NCBI RefSeq assembly: GCF_030503435.1
Contig: NZ_JAUKPO010000011.1
Span: 124,001-188,000, forward strand
Reading direction: 5' to 3'
DNA: 64,000 nt
Source: Rhodocytophaga aerolata
Lineage (GTDB): Bacteria > Bacteroidota > Bacteroidia > Cytophagales > 172606-1
Each line of letters begins with the position of its first letter. Within the stretch, counting starts at the first letter, position 1. Made by a program: the position numbers and the translations under genes. The notes beneath the pieces are model-generated. The model saw nothing but the letters and a program-made list of their open reading frames with translations, was not told where the DNA came from and searched no databases. Positions 36,903 through 45,037 of this stretch are shown one piece after another.

Positions 36903-37703
36903 TTACATAACCAGTTCTTTCAACATAATATAAAAACCCATCAGCAGTACAAACCAGCCAAACCCTCTTTTTAAGTGATCTGAATTAATTTTAGTAGATA
37001 AGTAGCTTCCAATAAAGATGCCTCCTACTGATAAAGCCGTAAATAGGAGCATGAATGTCCAGTTGATTGGCTGGTTGCTAATATCTCCTAAAAATCCTAC
37101 CAGGGATTTTGCCGCAATGATGAGCAGCGATGTACCTACGGCCATCTTCATAGGTAATCTGGCTACTATCACCAATGCCGGAATGATCAGAAATCCACCG
37201 CCTGCACCAACAATTCCGGTGAGTACGCCTACCAATGCGCCTTCTACCCCAATGAGTGGATAGTTATATTTGATTTCCCCACTTGTTTCCTCTTCCTTCC
37301 GTTTACTCCGAATCATAGAGATAGAAGCAGCTACCATAACCAGGGCAAAAAACACCATGATGGCTATACTTTTTGTCACTTCGAAGCTGCCGAGGGTAAA
37401 CACTGGGTCTGGAATGGCCGGCACCAGGTATTTACGGGTAAGAAACACCGAGATAAAAGAAGGCAGGGCAAACACCAGGGCCGTCCGGTAGTCTACGAGT
37501 TTTCTCTTCATAAACGAGAAAGAACCTACCAGCGAAGTGGCCCCTACTACAAACAGAGAGTAAGCCGTAGCCAGTACCGGATTTACTCCCAGTAAGTACA
37601 CTAATACTGGAACCGTTAATATAGAGCCTCCGCCCCCTATCAGGCCAAGGCTCAGACCGATCATAACCGATGCAGCATATCCTATTATTTCCAAAGCAGT
37701 CAT
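36903..37703 (-). CDS. TauE/SafE family sulfite (organosulfonate) exporter
   Basis: The 266-residue protein has eight predicted membrane helices in two related halves, each beginning with a glycine-rich segment (IGLSLGLIGGGGSILTVPVLVYLLG and VGVLTGIVGAGGGFLIIPALVIV), the hallmark of TauE/SafE. In this setting it most likely exports sulfite made by the persulfide dioxygenase encoded 48 nt downstream. It heads the minus-strand sulfur cluster and has a visible promoter box and palindrome upstream. Confidence 0.88.
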   Translation of the reverse strand: MTALEIIGYAASVMIGLSLGLIGGGGSILTVPVLVYLLGVNPVLATAYSLFVVGATSLVGSFSFMKRKLVDYRTALVFALPSFISVFLTRKYLVPAIPDPVFTLGSFEVTKSIAIMVFFALVMVAASISMIRSKRKEEETSGEIKYNYPLIGVEGALVGVLTGIVGAGGGFLIIPALVIVARLPMKMAVGTSLLIIAAKSLVGFLGDISNQPINWTFMLLFTALSVGGIFIGSYLSTKINSDHLKRGFGWFVLLMGFYIMLKELVM

Positions 37704-37722
37704 TAGGTAAGTTTAACTGCTG

Positions 37723-37730
37723 CAAAGGTA
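37723..37730 (-). promoter_or_regulatory. Bacteroidota-type -7 box (TACCTTTG) of the tauE-like gene
   Basis: The minus strand reads TACCTTTG, an exact match to TAnnTTTG, 20 nt before the start codon at 37703. A good -33 TTG at the usual spacing is not seen, as expected for an activator-dependent promoter. Confidence 0.55.
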
Positions 37731-37752
37731 GACCCTCCAACCAAGGAAGTCA

Positions 37753-37766
37753 GTGACAATTGTTAC
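37753..37766. promoter_or_regulatory. Palindromic operator candidate GTGACAATTGTTAC
   Basis: The 14-bp sequence has six of seven base pairs symmetric around AATT. Its centre lies about 43 nt upstream of the start site implied by the TACCTTTG box, the position of a class II Crp/Fnr activator site. The divergent Crp/Fnr gene is the obvious candidate binder. Confidence 0.45.
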
Positions 37767-37918
37767 ACAGCTTTCGAAGTATACAATATGGAGGAGTGGT
37801 AGGGGATAAAAACTGAATCGTTTAGATACGTTTCTCCTCAACCTCACACGGACAAACCTAGTACAGGGAAACGAGAACTTTAAAGTTGTTCTATTCCTTT
37901 TATAAGAAAAGCTCACAC

Positions 37919-38578
37919 ATGGACGTACAAGAATTAAAAGCCTATTTACCGGCTATTACTGACCCTAACTTGCTGGAAGCTATTAGTAAGCATGGAAAAA
38001 TCTATGAACTAAATGCAGGCGAATCTCTTATGGAACCAGGCCATTACATTAAAATGGTGCCTTTGATTCTGCAAGGTTCCATTAAAGTAATGCGGGTAGA
38101 TTCAGAAGGCCGGGAGCTATTTTTGTATTACCTGGATGCAGGCGATAGCTGTGCCCTTACACTTACCTGCTGTAGCAACTTACAAAAAAGCGACATTAAG
38201 GCAGTGGCAGAAGAAAAAACCAACGTAATAGGCATACCTTTGGGGCTGCATGAAATCTGGACCAATGAGTACCGGCAATGGAAAGATTTTGTAGCACTGA
38301 CTTATCAAACCAGGTTTCAAGAATTATTAAATGCTTTAGATGCGGTTGCTTTTAAGAAGATGGATGAGCGCTTACTGAACTACCTAATTACTAAGGCAAA
38401 GCAATTAAAAACAAACGAATTATCCATCACGCATCAGGAAATAGCCAGTGAACTGAGTACCTCCCGGGAAGTTATTTCCAGGCTTATGAAACAACTGGAA
38501 AAAACCAAACTCATCGAACTCGGCAGAAACAAAGTATACGTGAGGGATGATATAGAAGCATTTATGAAGCGGCGTTAA
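37919..38578 (+). CDS. Crp/Fnr family regulator of the sulfur cluster
   Basis: The protein has 219 residues. I chose the Met at 37919 (MDVQELKAYL) because the 11 residues before it in the longer frame are not family-like. The cyclic-nucleotide-binding fold spans about 15-130 and the winged HTH 150-215 (ELSITHQEIASELSTSREVISRLMKQLE). The effector domain carries three close cysteines, C78, C84 and C85, in DAGDSCALTLTCCSN, and lacks the Crp cAMP contact residues, so a thiol or persulfide switch is plausible. Transcribed divergently from the sulfur genes, it probably controls them. Confidence 0.85.
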   Translation: MDVQELKAYLPAITDPNLLEAISKHGKIYELNAGESLMEPGHYIKMVPLILQGSIKVMRVDSEGRELFLYYLDAGDSCALTLTCCSNLQKSDIKAVAEEKTNVIGIPLGLHEIWTNEYRQWKDFVALTYQTRFQELLNALDAVAFKKMDERLLNYLITKAKQLKTNELSITHQEIASELSTSREVISRLMKQLEKTKLIELGRNKVYVRDDIEAFMKRR

Positions 38579-38693
38579 CCTGTTCTTAATTATCATTCTG
38601 GTTACTATCCCCCACTAGAAAACTTACTTTACAAATTCACGGAGGCAGAACAATATTCCTACATCAACCATTCCGGGGCAGGCTTAATACAAT

Positions 38694-39009
38694 TTGGCAA
38701 AGCAACAGAAAAATAAGTGGTCTGTTAGACACACAAAGCATACTATACTAGGTTTACAGAAGAAGTGGCAGCAATGTAGCCTGCCGGTGATTATCAATGC
38801 TTTTGTAGGGGGCATGATCGGACTGAAAAAAACACCATTGCCAATGGATAGAACAGGAATTCAACCTCTTTGCTGGATGAGTGCTACTCTCCTTTATTGT
38901 GGTTTTTGGCCTTCCCAAAGCCGTTACCAGTTATTTTCCTAGTACCTTGGCCAACAAATTCGGGCGTACATGCTTTGTTTATTTCTTCAGCGCATTAATC
39001 TCTCCATAG
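38694..39009 (+). pseudogene. Remnant of an MFS transporter
   Basis: From about 38745 the frame reads LGLQKKWQQCSLPVIINAFVGGMIGL, which resembles the first helix of an MFS family. The frame slips near 38845 and continues in the next frame as IEQEFNLFAG, an in-frame TGA, then LLSFIVVFGLPKAVTSYFPSTLANKFGR, matching helix 2, the A-like GxLaxkfGRk loop, and the start of helix 3. A stop at 39007 and the response regulator gene follow; the remaining three quarters are missing. It has a frameshift, an internal stop and a truncation, so this one is a genuine degraded gene. Confidence 0.75.
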
Positions 39010-39021
39010 GGAAATTTTGGA

Positions 39022-39432
39022 TCAGGAAGTAAAATACTTCTGCATTATTTCAGTGACCATATTTATTGTCATAGGCTTTTTCCTGAATTCAGCCACCTCT
39101 CTTAGCTGACTGGCCTTTTTGTTATCATCCGGGTTTACAGAAGTAGTTAATACCACAATTATGCTTTCATTAGAGTAGCGTTCTTTGGTTTTTTTATATT
39201 CTTCAATAAAATCCCAGCCTGTTAACCCGGGCATATTCAAATCGAGAAATATCAACTCTGGCGCATTACATTTCTCCACACCCGGACATTCCAATAGCTC
39301 CAGTGCTTCAATGGCTGTTTCTGCTACTCCAATGTGCTGGGCAACTTGTGCTTCCTCTAAAACATTTTTGTGCAAAAAATTAGTAATGCTGTCATCATCA
39401 ATGAGCAGTATTTGCTTTAATTGTATTGCCAT
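39022..39432 (-). CDS. Single-domain response regulator
   Basis: The 136-residue receiver domain has no output domain. The acidic pocket is DDD at residues 12-14, the phosphoacceptor is D64 in IFLDLNMPG, with Thr in VVLTTSV and the conserved Lys in FRKKP. It starts inside the end of the preceding kinase gene with a 35-nt overlap, so the two are translationally coupled. Output is probably by protein-protein contact, as in Bacteroidota receivers that act on the kinase or a phosphorelay. Confidence 0.9.
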   Translation of the reverse strand: MAIQLKQILLIDDDSITNFLHKNVLEEAQVAQHIGVAETAIEALELLECPGVEKCNAPELIFLDLNMPGLTGWDFIEEYKKTKERYSNESIIVVLTTSVNPDDNKKASQLREVAEFRKKPMTINMVTEIMQKYFTS

Positions 39433-40804
39433 AACTAGTAAAATCCTTGGATATAGTAAAATAAAAGGTACTCCCCTGCTTGGGTATAGAATCTACCCAG
39501 ATTTTTCCGCCATGTAGCTCTGCAATTTTCTTGCATTGCGCCAGTCCTATTCCTATGCCGGCATACTTTGACTTAGCATGCAATTGCTGAAAAATGATAA
39601 AAATTTTTTGAATAAACTTCTTCTCTATTCCTATTCCATTATCTCTCACTAAAAATAGATACTTATCCTGTTCCTCGGTTGCTTTTACAGTAATTTGCGG
39701 GCTAAGCTCAGATTTGCGGAACTTGAGCGCATTGCTTAGTAAATTTTCAAACAGTAGTTTAAGTTCTGCCCTGTATGCATAAAAGGTTGGCAGGAAATCG
39801 CTTGAAATAGCTGCATTATTCTCTTTAATCTGTTCAGCACACTCAGTCAAGACCTGATGAAGAAGTTGGTTGCAATCGACTAACTCTAGTTCCGTTTCTT
39901 TCCCTATCCGGGAATATTCTAACAGTCCCGTGATTAAGGCTTGCATACGGGAAGAAGCCTGAGAAAGAAAGCCCAGATACCTTAGGGCATTTACATCAAG
40001 CTTTTCTTTGTATTGCTTGTCCAATAAAGCGACCACACTCAAAATTGTAGCTAATGGCTCCTGAAGATCATGAGAAGCAATGTAAGCAAATTGCTCGAGC
40101 TCTGCATTTTTTGCCTCCATCTTTTGAAGCATCCGTTCAAGCGCTTGACTTTCCTCCTTTAATTGATTTTGCAAAGAAAATTCCTTTACAATGGTTGTTT
40201 GCAAACCATTAAATAATAAGTGAATGGAGGCTACAATTACCGCACTAAGTATGACCAGGTTTGAACTGACAGCTATCCATGAGCCAAGTGTATAATGCTG
40301 AATGATAGAAGCATCAATCAGGCTAAATTGAATTAACAAAGAAAAAAGTATACAAATTACCAGATTGCCAGCTACCGACCAAAAGGCAAACTTTATAGGA
40401 AAGATCAGCGAAATAAAGATGGTAAGGGCCAATAGGTAAAGTAAGCCTGGGCCAAATGAACCAAGATATATAAGCAAAATAATTGAGAGCAGATACAGGC
40501 AGATAACAAGAATTACTTTGCGCGCATACAGACTCAGGGTGGGATGCAAGGTGATAAAGGCAAAACACAAAACAGCCATTACATCAAATAATGCTAGTAA
40601 TGGAATTTGTCCGATAAAAGACATGACTATGCCCGGAAGTAAGGCCAAAAAGCTAATAGGTAACAGGTAGAGGATTATATTGGTAAAAAGCTTATCCCTC
40701 CAAAAGGAAAGTGCTCTCATTTCATATTGTGCACTTCGGAAGGTATTATTTTCCACAAGCTTCTTATAAGCTAGCCACCATTTCATATAACTTTCTTTAC
40801 ACAA
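39398..40804 (-). CDS. Membrane sensor histidine kinase
   Basis: The 468-residue protein has six membrane helices (about 40-215), no large periplasmic domain, a coiled coil (about 215-250), then the dimerisation/phosphoacceptor region with the H in AYIASHDLQEPLATI and the ATPase domain: N-box NLLSNALKFRK, G1 LVRDNGIGIEKKFIQ, F/G2 KYAGIGIGLAQCKKIAELHGG. An alternative start is MKWWLAY at residue 7. It precedes and overlaps a receiver-only gene. The stimulus is unknown; the helices themselves may sense a membrane-associated signal. Confidence 0.9.
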   Translation of the reverse strand: MCKESYMKWWLAYKKLVENNTFRSAQYEMRALSFWRDKLFTNIILYLLPISFLALLPGIVMSFIGQIPLLALFDVMAVLCFAFITLHPTLSLYARKVILVICLYLLSIILLIYLGSFGPGLLYLLALTIFISLIFPIKFAFWSVAGNLVICILFSLLIQFSLIDASIIQHYTLGSWIAVSSNLVILSAVIVASIHLLFNGLQTTIVKEFSLQNQLKEESQALERMLQKMEAKNAELEQFAYIASHDLQEPLATILSVVALLDKQYKEKLDVNALRYLGFLSQASSRMQALITGLLEYSRIGKETELELVDCNQLLHQVLTECAEQIKENNAAISSDFLPTFYAYRAELKLLFENLLSNALKFRKSELSPQITVKATEEQDKYLFLVRDNGIGIEKKFIQKIFIIFQQLHAKSKYAGIGIGLAQCKKIAELHGGKIWVDSIPKQGSTFYFTISKDFTSYGNTIKANTAH

Positions 40805-41176
40805 ATAAATGAAAAATAGCCTTTAGGTTCAATGTAAATTCAATTGTTTTAGTTTGCCTACCTGTTTATTCCTGTCTATATCTCAACTAAAAGAACTTCT
40901 GCTTGCGGGAATGGGTATTTTTTCAGGGATTTCTCCTGTTTTTCATCATTTCTCCCGTTGTTAGATGCATCCCTTTCAGGCTTTCAATATATTTTTTATT
41001 CATCAATCCAACCCTTTAGCTAGCTCGTATGTTTTACACCCTCAAATCCGTGAACATTGCAGAGGCAGTATGTAATACTAACTATTGAAGTATAGCCCGG
41101 CTATGTATGCTGCTGAAGATTGTTTAAAGAAAGTTTAGTTAACCCGATATGTCACACAACAAACAACCTACCTACC
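40805..41176. other. Divergent intergenic region
   Basis: This 372-nt region has no open frame of interest; AT-rich with several GTATG and TTTTACACC stretches, but no clear palindrome. Confidence 0.5.
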
Positions 41177-43474
41177 ATGAAAAAAAATTTATACGCTAGC
41201 AGATTACCTTACGAACAAGACCTTTTTCAGCTTTCCGTGGTTATCAAGGCAATTGGCTTCACCTGGCAAGTTACTTTATTTTCGGTGTTTCTTTGCATGC
41301 TGCTAAATTGGCTCCCTGTGCAAGCCCAGCAAAGTAGTACTAGGTCAATACCCTCCAAGATGTGGGATCAAACCCTGGGAGGCAATGAGGCTGATTATCT
41401 TTCAACGATGCTTCGTACGACTGATGGCGGCTATTTGCTTTCAGGCTATTCTGCTTCAGGCATAAGTGGCGATAAAACACAAGCCAGCCGCGGAGGCCAT
41501 GATTACTGGCTTGTTAAAACGGATAGAAATGGCCAAAAACAATGGGATAAACGCTATGGAGGAAGTAAAGACGATATTCTTACGTCAATTGTGCAGAGTG
41601 CAGATGGAGGCTATTTACTCGGTGGCTACTCAGCCTCAGGCATTGGAGGAGAAAGCACCCAGGCCAACCGGGGAGAACTGGATTATTGGGTAGTGAAAAT
41701 AGATAGTATGGGCAATAAACTGTGGGACCGGCATTTTGGCGGGAATGGTACCGATATCTTACGGTCAGTTATTCAGACAGAAGATGCAGGCTTTCTACTG
41801 GCTGGTAACTCTTCTTCGGATAGAAGTGGAGATAAAACACAGGAGGGCAGAGGAGCAGAAGATTACTGGGTTGTAAAAATAGATAGCACCGGTACCATGC
41901 AATGGAATATACGCTATGGAGGAAGTGAGGCCGATTTTTTAAGTTCTGTAATTGCTGTCAACAATGGATACTTACTGGCAGGTACCTCTTATTCAGGAGT
42001 AGGGGGCGACAAAAGCGAAGATAGCCGCCAAGGCTGGGATTATTGGCTAATAAAAATAGATACCAACGGTGATAAGCTATGGGACAGACGCTTTGGTGGT
42101 AGCCAGTCGGATTTTCCCGCACAGGTAATTCAGACAAGTGATGGAAATTACCTAATAGCAGGTATATCCAACTCAGCAATGGGAGGCGATAAAACCCAGA
42201 ATAGCCATGGTGGATGGGATTACTGGTTAGTAAAAACAGATACAATGGGAAATAAACTGTGGGATAAACGCTTTGGAGGTATGTTAAATGATGATCTGAA
42301 TGTATTAGCAGAAGACGAAGATGGGCATTATTTATTAGGAGGCAGTTCAGATTCAGAAATAGGGGCTGATAAAACAGTAAAAAACCAGGGAGGGAATGAT
42401 TACTGGCTAGTAAAGGTAAGCAAAGATGGGATGAAGCTCTGGGACATTGCTTTTGGTGGAACGGCAGATGACCAGTTGTTTGGACTTGCGCAGACGGGCA
42501 CAGGAAGCTATGTGCTGGCAGGCCACTCTACTTCCCCCAAAAGTGAACATAAATCTGCGGAAGGAAATGGAAGTTATGATTACTGGCTGGTAACAACTAC
42601 CGCTGAAACAACTATACCCCCGCTGATGAAGGTTAATTTTGGAGATAAAAACACCCAAGCACCTCTGGGATGGGTACAGGATTATGGCTTACCTTTTGGA
42701 CGTAAACTACCGGCAGGTAAACCAGAAACTTGGTTTTACGGCTGGAAAAGGAAGCAAGATGGACTGCCGGTAGATTTATCTGTAGGCGGCCCATCTCCCG
42801 GCAATGGACGGCAGCGGCCATTACCGGCAGACTCCTTGCTGGCTGGCCTGATGCATATGCAGGGAAATGATGTCCTGAATTTTAAGGGGACACCTGTAGA
42901 AGCGTATTGGGAAGTGGCCCTTGAAAATGGGGAATATCAGGTTACAGTCTCTGTGGGAGATGGGTCGGTATGGTATTTTAATGAAGAATATCATTCCATT
43001 AATGTAGAGGGAGTACGGGTAATCAATAGATTTTTACCTACCGGCCCAGCCGGAAGTGTAAGCCGCTTCAACCAGGCAGCGGTTCAGGTTACGGTTACCG
43101 ATGGCCTACTTACTATTGATGCGGATGGTGGCCAGAATACGAAAATTAATTATGTGATCATTCAACCACTCTCTACTAAACGCTCACCGGCAAACACTAA
43201 CGCCTTGGCTTCCTCTTTCATAGAAACCACTTTTAAAGCTTATCCGAATCCTTTTGCTGACAGGCTTACGCTGGAGCTGGAAGAATGGCAAGGAGAAGTT
43301 ACCTTAACTTTGCAGGACCTTGTAGGAAACACGCTGCTTGAATCCAGCAAAGAAGTAAAAAATCAATTCCTGGAGATAGATGTAACAGGCGTTCCGCTAC
43401 TAAAAGGAGTTTATCTGCTCAAACTAATGGACAAACAGGGCAAAAGCAGTTCTATTAAAGTATTTAAGAATTGA
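41177..43474 (+). CDS. T9SS-secreted repeat protein with malectin-like domain
   Basis: The protein has 765 residues; start at 41177 (MKKNLYASRLPYEQDLF) gives a long n-region, a helix and a cleavage site near VQAQQ. Residues 55-480 contain about eight repeats of roughly 55 residues with the consensus GG...DYWLVK.D..G...WD.RFGG...D.L...IQT.DGGYLL.G.S.SG, a beta-propeller-like set. Residues 483-670 form a malectin/CBM-like module (VNFGDKNTQAPLGWVQDYGLPFG, YGWK, DLSVGG, GNGR, LMHMQ, GEYQVTVSVGD, LLTIDADGG). Residues 686-765 are a T9SS type A sorting domain (YPNPFADRLTLEL to IKVFKN). It probably binds polysaccharide on the cell surface. Confidence 0.87.
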   Translation: MKKNLYASRLPYEQDLFQLSVVIKAIGFTWQVTLFSVFLCMLLNWLPVQAQQSSTRSIPSKMWDQTLGGNEADYLSTMLRTTDGGYLLSGYSASGISGDKTQASRGGHDYWLVKTDRNGQKQWDKRYGGSKDDILTSIVQSADGGYLLGGYSASGIGGESTQANRGELDYWVVKIDSMGNKLWDRHFGGNGTDILRSVIQTEDAGFLLAGNSSSDRSGDKTQEGRGAEDYWVVKIDSTGTMQWNIRYGGSEADFLSSVIAVNNGYLLAGTSYSGVGGDKSEDSRQGWDYWLIKIDTNGDKLWDRRFGGSQSDFPAQVIQTSDGNYLIAGISNSAMGGDKTQNSHGGWDYWLVKTDTMGNKLWDKRFGGMLNDDLNVLAEDEDGHYLLGGSSDSEIGADKTVKNQGGNDYWLVKVSKDGMKLWDIAFGGTADDQLFGLAQTGTGSYVLAGHSTSPKSEHKSAEGNGSYDYWLVTTTAETTIPPLMKVNFGDKNTQAPLGWVQDYGLPFGRKLPAGKPETWFYGWKRKQDGLPVDLSVGGPSPGNGRQRPLPADSLLAGLMHMQGNDVLNFKGTPVEAYWEVALENGEYQVTVSVGDGSVWYFNEEYHSINVEGVRVINRFLPTGPAGSVSRFNQAAVQVTVTDGLLTIDADGGQNTKINYVIIQPLSTKRSPANTNALASSFIETTFKAYPNPFADRLTLELEEWQGEVTLTLQDLVGNTLLESSKEVKNQFLEIDVTGVPLLKGVYLLKLMDKQGKSSSIKVFKN

Positions 43475-43488
43475 TAATGAGGAAAGGT

Positions 43489-43522
43489 GGCTAAAGGGTA
43501 ATTTTCTTACTACTCTTTAGCC
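43489..43522 (+). terminator. Weak intrinsic terminator
   Basis: An 8-bp stem (GGCTAAAG with CTTTAGCC) with an 18-nt loop lies 15 nt after the T9SS gene; the tail is only GCAATTT. Confidence 0.4.
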
Positions 43523-43734
43523 GCAATTTCTGACAAATGTATAGTCCGTTAAGCAAGCTACTGTTACTCTTAGTATTCTATTGATTGTATAAGACCTTTT
43601 TTTCGAAGTCTGTTGTCAGCAGCTAGGGAATCAGGTTAGGATTCTCGAATAAGCATCCAACCAACCTAGCACAAGAAAATGGATTGCCTTCAACCGAAAG
43701 GTAGATGCAAATTGAAATTACATTATAAGCTGTC

Positions 43735-44978
43735 TTAAGGTTGAATGGCTGATAGGATACGCTTAAATAATTCATTAGGATTGCCATTGTGCCACCGCCA
43801 TACCACCACTAAATCATGTTCCGGATCAATCCATATAATGTTAGATCCTGCTCCTATGGCTGCATAGCTTGTTGCGGGCACATCTGGCCATGCTTTCTTT
43901 TCCGTGTTCAGCCACCACAAATAGCCATAATCCGGGCCTGGGCCTCCTCTGGTCGTAGCCTTCTTTACCCATTCTTCAGAAATAAGCTGTTTACCTTCCC
44001 ACTTCCCCTGCCGTAAAAACAAATACCCAAACCGGGCCTCATCCCGGCTATTGATCCACAATCCCCCACCCCACCTGGTGCCCCCACTCACAGAGGGCAT
44101 AGGCTTCCCATTAATTTCTACTACAGAATTGTGATAGGGTACATATTGCCAGGTATCAGACGCACCAATAGGGTCCATGATTTCCTGCTTCAAAACGGAC
44201 GGCAGCGGTTTTTCCCATAAGCGTAACAAGGATAATGCAAACCGGTTAATGCGAACATCGTTGTATTCATAAAAAGTGCCTGGTTCCTGTAAGGCTCTGG
44301 GTTGCCTTTCACCCCGGCCAAAAGCCTCTCTGCCTACAAAGTCATGTTTTTTCCCCCACAGTTCTCCTTCCCATTCAGATGTTTGCCTGACATGATGCTC
44401 CCAGGTAACTTTTTTGTTCTGTTCAGAATCATAACCTCCATCCTGTATATAGTTGCCTACCGGGTCTGTTATATTTTTATCATCTTCCTATCCAGCGTAA
44501 GCCCAAGAAGGGTGGAAAGAAAACTTTTGGCGACACTATAGGTAGGTTCAGGTTTTTGGGTATCGCCCCATTCTGCTACGATATATCCATGGCGAATAAT
44601 GAGGCCATTGGTACCTCCTCTTTCGCTAGGCATAGGTCCCAGCAATTTTCCGAATATTTCTTCCTGCGTAGAAAAATCACGCGGCATTTGGGTAGTTTCA
44701 TTCGCCTGGGCAAACTGTATTGCTTCATTCAATAGTATGGAATCCATCCCGAGGGTAGTGGGGCTACGGTGTTGCCAGTTAGTTCCTTTGGGTGGATAGT
44801 ATGGTTTTTCAGCAAGGCTACCTTGATTGATGCTTGCATTAGTTGTGTTTTTAGTAGTACACGTGGGTAACGTAAGCAGCAGAAGCAAGCAAAACAGATA
44901 CGGCAGTGTTAGCTGCCGTATCTGAATACGTTTTGATGTTGGAGATGCTGTGTAAGGCGATTTTTTTATGTCTGTCAT
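43735..44978 (-). pseudogene. Frameshifted serine hydrolase (beta-lactamase/penicillin-binding class C family)
   Basis: The first part encodes a lipoprotein signal with lipobox LPTC, then the catalytic SxxK as SVAKS near residue 150, and ends at 44469 after [11 protein letters not shown] run of five A on the minus strand (44474-44478) marks the break: adding one A gives [18 protein letters not shown], an open frame that continues through GTFYEYNDVRINRFALSLL (the YxN-like second motif) and the GAGSNIIWID (third-motif region) to 43735, 414 residues in all. The shorter open frame from 44229 begins with TTG inside this protein, so it is not an independent gene. Members hydrolyse beta-lactams, esters or peptides; the substrate is unknown. 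Confidence 0.86.
44895..44928 (-). terminator. 12-bp hairpin inside the 5' end of the serine hydrolase frame
   Basis: A perfect 12-bp stem (44895-44906 with 44913-44924), 6-nt loop, followed on the minus strand by TTTT. It could terminate the RND operon ending at 45038. It lies within the serine hydrolase's N-terminal codons. Confidence 0.4.
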
Positions 44979-45037
44979 ACGCTACGAAAGAAGTTAAAAA
45001 TGCACTTAAATCCTATAAGGCACTAATCCTTTCTCTC

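Noticed and set aside
41177-43474. Repeated DNA suggestive of a CRISPR or tandem repeat
   Set aside because: The repeats are protein-level beta-propeller units of about 55 residues with diverged nucleotides, not short identical spacers and repeats.
43735-44229. Independent C-terminal serine hydrolase gene starting at 44229
   Set aside because: Its first codon is TTG inside an open frame that continues upstream to 44478; one added base joins it to the first part, so it is the second half of a single gene.
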